A DNA stretch of 64,000 bases, from positions 528-64,527 of the forward strand of contig NZ_LZRD01000023.1 in NCBI RefSeq assembly GCF_001687325.1, written 5' to 3'. This DNA comes from Streptomyces sp. PTY087I2. Lineage in GTDB: Bacteria; Actinomycetota; Actinomycetes; Streptomycetales; Streptomycetaceae. The translations under genes and the position numbers were made by a program. Positions 59,734 through 64,000 of this stretch are shown one piece after another (the stretch's first letter is position 1; each line of letters begins with the position of its first letter). A model generated the notes under the pieces. It was not told where the DNA came from, did not search any database, and saw nothing but the letters and a program-made list of their open reading frames with translations.

Positions 59734-60345
59734 TCACGAAGCGCCCGGGAACTCCTCCGTCGGCAGCTGTACGTCGAACGGGGACGGGACCGTCAGCGGC
59801 TTGCCGAACGGCACCGCGTCCGTGTGCTTGTAGGTGCCGTCCTCGTTCGGCTCGGTGAACAGCGTCACCATCGGCCCCCGGGTGTCGAACCGGTCGATCA
59901 GGAGATACATCGGGACGCCCGCCCGGGCATACGCGCGGTACTTCTTGGTGCGGTCCTCCCGCGCGTTGCCGCGCGAGGTGATCTCGACGACGAGCAGCGC
60001 CTCCGAGGCGTCCATCGGGTCGCTGGTATCCGGATCGGCGTCTGAGATCAATACCCTCGGCATGACCACCAGATCGGGGACGTACAGCTTGCCCAGCGGG
60101 GCAATGTGCACGCCGAGGGTCTGGTAGATCCCCAGCCCATCGGGCAGGCCCCTGTAGAGACGGCTCTGTACCGCTTCGGCGATCCCGTTGTGGTGTGCGT
60201 GCGGCGGCGGTACCAAAACGATCTGCCCCTCGTCGATCTCGGCGCGCCAGCCCTCGGGCACGTCCAGCTCACGCCACGTCCGCAGCAGGTAGTCCCACGC
60301 GCGCCCATCCGCTGCCTGGCCGTTCTCGACAAACGCTGCGGTCAT
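59734..60345 (-). CDS. Uma2-family (DUF820) nuclease-like protein
   Basis: A 203-residue intact Uma2 protein: WRAEIDEGQIVLVPPPHAHH, LGVHIAPLGKLYVPDLVVMP (Asp of the PD-(D/E)xK-like site), EALLVVEITSRGNAREDRTK (second acidic residue and Lys) and KYRAYARAGVPMYLLIDR. GAAGAAGGGACC lies before the ATG. Family members are numerous in Streptomyces; activity is not established. Compare the truncated copy at 10810-11463. Confidence 0.88.
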   Translation of the reverse strand: MTAAFVENGQAADGRAWDYLLRTWRELDVPEGWRAEIDEGQIVLVPPPHAHHNGIAEAVQSRLYRGLPDGLGIYQTLGVHIAPLGKLYVPDLVVMPRVLISDADPDTSDPMDASEALLVVEITSRGNAREDRTKKYRAYARAGVPMYLLIDRFDTRGPMVTLFTEPNEDGTYKHTDAVPFGKPLTVPSPFDVQLPTEEFPGAS

Positions 60346-60559
60346 CGCGGGTCCCTTCTTCCGTGGCCTTGCCGAGCAGGCTAGATCGGGGTTTCACGGC
60401 CGACGGCCGTTCCCTCACAGCGTCCCACGAACGAGTGGCCGCGCGCAGGCAGCACGCCATCCCGCCCGGCGCCGCCCCGCCCACGGACAAAATCCCCCGG
60501 GAATCCCCGTGCATACGAAAAGCATCAGCGGGAACCTGAATTTCCGGAGGTTGATAATC

Positions 60560-60730
60560 ATGGTTCCCCTTCTTCTCGTTCTTCTGCTCGCCCTGGTTCT
60601 CTTCGGCGCCGGATTCGCGGTCAAGGCTCTCTGGTGGATAGCCGTGATCGTCCTGGTGCTCTGGCTCATAGGGTTCTTCGTCCGCCCCGCCGCCGGTGGC
60701 GGCCGACGCGGCCGGTGGTACCGCTGGTAG
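60560..60730 (+). CDS. Small hydrophobic membrane protein
   Basis: A 56-residue protein. ATG 60560 with GGAGG 9 bases upstream, which excludes the upstream in-frame ATG at 60509. Two hydrophobic stretches (LLLVLLLALVLFGAGFAVKA, LWWIAVIVLVLWLIGFFVR) and a basic Gly-rich tail. It resembles the short hydrophobic proteins of the lmo0937 type that are induced by stress in other bacteria. Confidence 0.8.
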   Translation: MVPLLLVLLLALVLFGAGFAVKALWWIAVIVLVLWLIGFFVRPAAGGGRRGRWYRW

Positions 60731-60831
60731 GCGCACCGGGTGTAGGCCACCTCTCCCCGGGCACACGAAGTCCGATCACCGGGAAAACACCGAAAACAAC
60801 GGCCCGGGCGACCTTCGCGAAAGGAGCCACA

Positions 60832-61185
60832 ATGAGCGACTCCCTGTGGGGCTACCAGCCGTCGAGCGGTCATATCGCGGGAATCGATCTGACCGGCTAT
60901 TCGGTCGAGGCGACCGACGGCGGTATCGGAAAGGTCGACAAGCATTCCGACGAGGTGGGCTCCGCCTATCTGCTCGTCGACACCGGGGTCTGGATCTTCG
61001 GCAAGGACGTCCTGCTGCCCGCGGGCACGGTGAAGCGCATCGACACGGAGGACCGGAAGGTCTACGTCGACCTCACCAAGGAACAGGTCAAGGACTCCCC
61101 GGAGTTCGACCGCCACCAGCAGACCGAGGACCCGGCCTACCACGAGCAACTGTCCGCGTACTACCTGGCGTTCCGCATCATGTGA
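60832..61185 (+). CDS. PRC-barrel domain protein
   Basis: A 117-residue protein with AAAGGAG before ATG 60832. GIDLTGYSVEATDGGIGKVD, then AYLLVDTGVWIFGKDVLLPA and KRIDTEDRKVYVDLTKEQVK match a PRC-barrel domain. The tail (DSPEFDRHQQTEDPAYHEQL) is typical of Streptomyces relatives. Often found with small hydrophobic stress proteins, as here. Confidence 0.85.
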   Translation: MSDSLWGYQPSSGHIAGIDLTGYSVEATDGGIGKVDKHSDEVGSAYLLVDTGVWIFGKDVLLPAGTVKRIDTEDRKVYVDLTKEQVKDSPEFDRHQQTEDPAYHEQLSAYYLAFRIM

Positions 61186-61210
61186 CGGAGACCGGCGTAC
61201 GCCTTCGAAC

Positions 61211-61252
61211 GGCGGCGGGCCCGACCCCGGGGAGGGGCCGGCCCCGCCGTCT
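61211..61252. terminator. Possible terminator hairpin
   Basis: CGGCGGGCC (about 61212) and GGCCCCGCCG (about 61242) can pair with one bulge. It lies between the convergent PRC-barrel gene and the SMI1/KNR4-like gene. Confidence 0.35.
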
Positions 61253-61265
61253 CGCGCGTGAGCCC

Positions 61266-61892
61266 TCAGACCGCCAGGTCCGACCAGAACGGCACCCGGG
61301 CCCCGGCGGCCGGCTCCGGCCACCCCTCCTCCGGGTCCAGGTCCCCGAACTCCCGCTCCACCCACTCCGCCAGGTCCCGGCCGTAGTGGATGACGTCCGC
61401 ACCGACGACGGAGAGCACCGGCCGCCCATGAGCCGCCCCAGCCGCCAGGTACCGGTGCGAGTAGAGCGGGATCAGCGTCGGTACGGAACCGAGCGCGGCC
61501 CGGGCCGCCGCCACCGCCTCCGCCGGGTCCGCCGGGCGCGCCCCCCACCGCCCGCCGGGCAGCCACCAGCCGTGCTCCACCGAGAACAGCAGTTCCTCCA
61601 CCGGCCGCCCCAGCCGCTCCCGGATCAGCTCCGGGTCGCCGTCCCGCCAGTCGGGCCACGGGTTACGCCGGGACTCGCCCTCCCCCGGGGGCGCCGCCCG
61701 GTCCACCGGCAGCCCGGCCGCCAGGAAGGCCCGGTGGTCGGGGGCGAACTCGATGCCGTACTCCGCCTCGATCCGGTCGAACTCCGCATCGTTCAGACCG
61801 GGTTCCAGCTCGCACACCCCCAGCTCCGCCAGACGGCGAGCCGCCCGTTCCCCTGCCCGTACTCCCTCGCGTACCGCCTCGTCACCGGTCAT
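61266..61892 (-). CDS. SMI1/KNR4 (SUKH)-like protein
   Basis: A 208-residue protein starting at ATG 61890-61892. GLNDAEFDRIEAEYGIEFAP, then DHRAFLAAGLPVD is the SUKH/SMI1-KNR4 core; DWRDGDPELIRERLGRPVEE follows. It ends AEWVEREFGDLDPEEGWPEP. In toxin systems SUKH proteins act as immunity proteins, but similar proteins also occur without toxins; no toxin gene is adjacent. Confidence 0.7.
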   Translation of the reverse strand: MTGDEAVREGVRAGERAARRLAELGVCELEPGLNDAEFDRIEAEYGIEFAPDHRAFLAAGLPVDRAAPPGEGESRRNPWPDWRDGDPELIRERLGRPVEELLFSVEHGWWLPGGRWGARPADPAEAVAAARAALGSVPTLIPLYSHRYLAAGAAHGRPVLSVVGADVIHYGRDLAEWVEREFGDLDPEEGWPEPAAGARVPFWSDLAV

Positions 61893-61918
61893 CGCAGCAG
61901 CGTAACCACCACCGCCTC

Positions 61919-61932
61919 TGGGAGCGCTCTCA
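61919..61932. promoter_or_regulatory. CebR-type operator
   Basis: TGGGAGCGCTCTCA differs from the CebR/BxlR-type consensus TGGGAGCGCTCCCA at one position. It lies between the SUKH-like gene (start 61892) and the LacI gene (start 62068), 136 bases before the latter. Confidence 0.55.
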
Positions 61933-62067
61933 ACGCTGTCGGCGCCCGGCGCTAGGCTGTAGACGATCCGGCGGCGACACCGAGCACGCACCACGCGCAC
62001 GTACGCGCAGACGCAGACGCACGCACCAGCCCGCGTATCGCCGCCCCGTCGACAAGGAGCGACCGCC

Positions 62068-63111
62068 TTGCCCGAGCAGTCCCCCGGGTCCCGCCCCACC
62101 CTGGAAGCCGTCGCGGCACGCGCGGGCGTGTCGCGGGCCACCGCCTCGCGGGTCGTCAACGGGGGCGACGGCGTCCGCAAGCCGCTCGTGGACAAGGTGC
62201 TCAAGGCCGTCGACGAGCTGGGCTACATCCCGAACCACGCGGCCCGGACCCTCGTCACCCGGCGCACCGGAGCGGTCGCCGTGGTCATCGCGGAGCCGGA
62301 GACCCGGTTCTTCTCGGACCCCTTCTTCTCCCAGCAGATCCGGGGCATAAGCAAGGAGCTCACCGCTCACGACACCCAGCTCGTCCTACTGCTGGTGGAG
62401 GGGCCCGGGGACTTCGACCGGATCGCCCGGTATCTGGCCGGCGGCCATGTCGACGGGGCGCTCGCGTTCTCGCTGCACACCGACGACCCGGTCCCCGCGA
62501 TCACCCGCCGGGCCGGCATTCCGGCGGTGTACGGGGGCCGGCCCAGCTGGACCGCCGACCCGGGCGACCAGGCCGTCCCGTACGTCGACGCGGACAACCG
62601 GGGCGGCGCGCGGCTGGCCGTGCAGTATCTGCGGGACCTGGGGCGCCGGCGCATCGCGCACATCGCCGGGCCCGCCGACCAGACCTCGGCGATGGACCGG
62701 CTCGACGGCTACCGGGACGTGCTGCTCGACATCGACCCGACGCTCGTCGCCGACGGGGCGTTCACCGTGGAGAGCGGGGCCCGGGCGATGGCGGAGCTGC
62801 TGGAGAGGCGGCCCGATCTGGACGCGGTGTTCGTCGCCAACGACCTGATGGCGTCGGGTGCGTTGCGGGTCCTGCGCGAGCGGGGGATCTCCGTGCCGGA
62901 GCAGGTGGCGCTGGTCGGGTTCGACGACATGGACTCGGTGGCCTCGGAGACCGACCCGCCGCTGACCACCATCGGCCAGGAGATCGAGGAGCAGGGGCGG
63001 CTGATGGCCCGGCTGCTGCTGCGCGCGCTGGACCGGGACCGTACGGGCAGCGGCGGCGTCCCGGAGTCGGTGATCACCCCGGTCACGCTGGTACGGCGAG
63101 CCTCGGCCTGA
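62068..63111 (+). CDS. LacI-family transcriptional regulator
   Basis: A 347-residue protein starting at TTG (AAGGAGCGACCGCC upstream). N-terminal LacI HTH: TLEAVAARAGVSRATASRVV, then GVRKPLVDKVLKAVDELGYI with the hinge helix. The periplasmic-binding-like sensor part has AVVIAEPETRFFSDPFFSQQ, ALAFSLHTDDPVPAITRRAG, RDLGRRRIAHIAGPADQTSA and VALVGFDDMDSVASETDPPL. A CebR-type site upstream and a beta-1,3-glucanase gene downstream suggest control of polysaccharide use. Confidence 0.9.
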   Translation: MPEQSPGSRPTLEAVAARAGVSRATASRVVNGGDGVRKPLVDKVLKAVDELGYIPNHAARTLVTRRTGAVAVVIAEPETRFFSDPFFSQQIRGISKELTAHDTQLVLLLVEGPGDFDRIARYLAGGHVDGALAFSLHTDDPVPAITRRAGIPAVYGGRPSWTADPGDQAVPYVDADNRGGARLAVQYLRDLGRRRIAHIAGPADQTSAMDRLDGYRDVLLDIDPTLVADGAFTVESGARAMAELLERRPDLDAVFVANDLMASGALRVLRERGISVPEQVALVGFDDMDSVASETDPPLTTIGQEIEEQGRLMARLLLRALDRDRTGSGGVPESVITPVTLVRRASA

Positions 63112-63164
63112 CCCCGACCGGGGCGCAGGGCGGGCCGCCCCCACCCTCACCGCGCCAAAACGTA

Positions 63165-63201
63165 CGGCGGGCCTCCGCCCTGAGGAGCCGGAGACCCGCC
63201 G
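63165..63201. terminator. Terminator-like hairpin after the LacI gene
   Basis: CGGCGGGCCTCCG (63165-63177) pairs with CGGAGACCCGCCG (63189-63201), with one mismatch. It lies between the convergent LacI and glucanase genes. Confidence 0.6.
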
Positions 63202-63260
63202 CACGGATCGTGCCCGTACGTCAGCGTTCTACGCGTACGGGGTGTCCTCCCGCACAGGAC

Positions 63261-64000
63261 CTACACGTACGGGATCCGCAGCACCGCCGCGTCCGTGCCG
63301 GTCTGCACCTGGGACGTGCCGTTGCCGAGCGCGTTCCAGATCTCCAGCCGGACCGTGCCGTTCTTCAGCTCGCCCAGGCTGCCCGTGGCCGCCTGGACGC
63401 CCGCCGCCTGCGTGTACTCCTCCCACCCGGCGACCGGGTCGGTCGCGAAGTATCGGAAGGTCTCGGCCCGGTCGAACGTGCCGTCGCCGGTCAGGTCGTA
63501 GCTGACCCGGACCTGCGGGGCGAGCCCGACCTTGGTGCCCGCGTCCACCCGGAGGCGGAACGCGGTGGCGGCCCCGGCGGCGACCTTGCCGTTGACGTTC
63601 TTCACCTCGTAGACGGTCGGACGGTACGGGGTGCCGTCCCGGTTGACGCCGTCGGCCGAGGCGATGGTGTCCGCGCCCGCCGGGTCGGTGGTGGCGGTGG
63701 TGAGGACGCCGCCGGTCTTGAGGCGGAAGGTGTTCCCGGTGGACGGCTCCCCGGGCTCCTCCGGCTCCTCCGGGTCGGGGTTGCTGCCGCCGGGTCCTGT
63801 GCTCGTGGCCGTCGAACGGGCGGGCACGGACAGGGTCTTGCCGTCGGAGAAGGTCACCGTACGGGCACTGGAGCCGTGGTTGTGCGCGGTGTAGGTGCGC
63901 GTCCCGTTCTTGGAGAAGACGGCGGAGGTCGGGATGTCCCCGCTGACCGTCATGTCGGGGGCGCCGACCGCGTCGAGGGTGTTGATCCAGTGGTAGGTGT
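63261..64000 (-). CDS. C-terminal part of a GH81-like secreted beta-1,3-glucanase
   Basis: The frame is open from the window edge to a TAG at 63261-63263 (about 245 residues). The first part (TYHWINTLDAVGAPD, then VSGDIPTSAVFSKNGTRTYT and SARTVTFSDGKTLSVPARST) matches the end of GH81 endo-beta-1,3-glucanases. A Pro/Glu/Gly linker follows (NPDPEEPEEPGEPSTGN). Then comes a beta-rich module (NTFRLKTGGVLTTATTDPAG, EVKNVNGKVAAGAATAFRLR, SYDLTGDGTFDRAETFRYFA, RLEIWNALGNGTSQVQTGTD), likely a beta-1,3-glucan-binding module (perhaps CBM56-like). The catalytic residues are outside the window. Confidence 0.75.
   Translation of the reverse strand, partial: TYHWINTLDAVGAPDMTVSGDIPTSAVFSKNGTRTYTAHNHGSSARTVTFSDGKTLSVPARSTATSTGPGGSNPDPEEPEEPGEPSTGNTFRLKTGGVLTTATTDPAGADTIASADGVNRDGTPYRPTVYEVKNVNGKVAAGAATAFRLRVDAGTKVGLAPQVRVSYDLTGDGTFDRAETFRYFATDPVAGWEEYTQAAGVQAATGSLGELKNGTVRLEIWNALGNGTSQVQTGTDAAVLRIPYV

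Overview
This is a high-GC actinobacterial chromosome segment, almost certainly Streptomyces. Third codon positions are strongly G/C-biased, GTG and TTG starts and 4-base stop/start overlaps are common, and the conserved gene content is typical of the genus: futalosine-pathway menaquinone genes mqnB and mqnD, DUF3027, DUF2771, DUF2530 and DUF4031 proteins, an XPB-type helicase, HelD, and a murQ/PTS cluster under an RpiR regulator.

Region 1 (1 to about 10,950) is an accessory island. Much of it is visibly richer in A/T than the rest. It holds a partial NHL-type beta-propeller gene, a 1,664-residue RHS/YD-repeat polymorphic toxin with an unassigned C-terminal domain, a membrane protein, and one hypothetical gene. 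These sit among decayed transposases: IS3, IS1380, two IS5-type, a TnsA/TnsB-like pair, an IS30 inserted into an IS3, and an IS21 istB. Two nearly identical 99-bp IS3 ends in inverted orientation bracket the RHS gene at 922-1020 and 8708-8806. The right edge of the island is a Uma2-family gene whose first codons are lost.

Region 2 (11.5-29.3 kb) is conserved core: an MFS exporter with a MarR regulator, a ribbon-helix-helix protein, an AzgA-type purine permease, DUF2530, a CtpE-like P-type ATPase preceded by 33-bp tandem repeats, a secreted protein, a large sacsin-like ATPase-domain protein, DUF3027, an MFS protein, a DUF2771 lipoprotein, mqnB-mqnD and a cold-shock protein. Region 3 (29.3-34.3 kb) is a HAD phosphatase and a four-gene iron-siderophore ABC importer behind a candidate iron-regulator box. 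Region 4 (34.3-44.1 kb) holds an XPB helicase and its C-terminal-domain partner, DUF2071, a gene broken by an in-frame TGA, and a HelD-like helicase.

Region 5 (44.1-50.8 kb) has cutC and copA diverging across a candidate DasR site and a CsoR-type operator, then the 5-oxoprolinase operon pxpA-pxpB-pxpC, then an HD-domain protein. Region 6 (51-58.8 kb) has a PQQ-like propeller lipoprotein, a Cmx-type MFS transporter, a secreted acid phosphatase, and the MurNAc catabolic set murR-murQ-murP, whose promoter looks leaderless with an operator overlapping the -10. Region 7 (58.9-64 kb) has direct repeats, an F420/NADP-dependent oxidoreductase-like gene, an intact Uma2 gene, two small stress-type proteins, an SMI1/KNR4-like protein, a LacI regulator with a CebR-type operator, and the 3' part of a GH81-like beta-1,3-glucanase gene.

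No tRNA, rRNA, CRISPR array or biosynthetic gene cluster was seen. The strongest candidate for something undescribed is the RHS toxin C-terminus and the IS-bracketed island around it. Regulatory candidates of interest are the DasR-like site at cutC, the CebR-like operator at the LacI gene, and the leaderless murR promoter.
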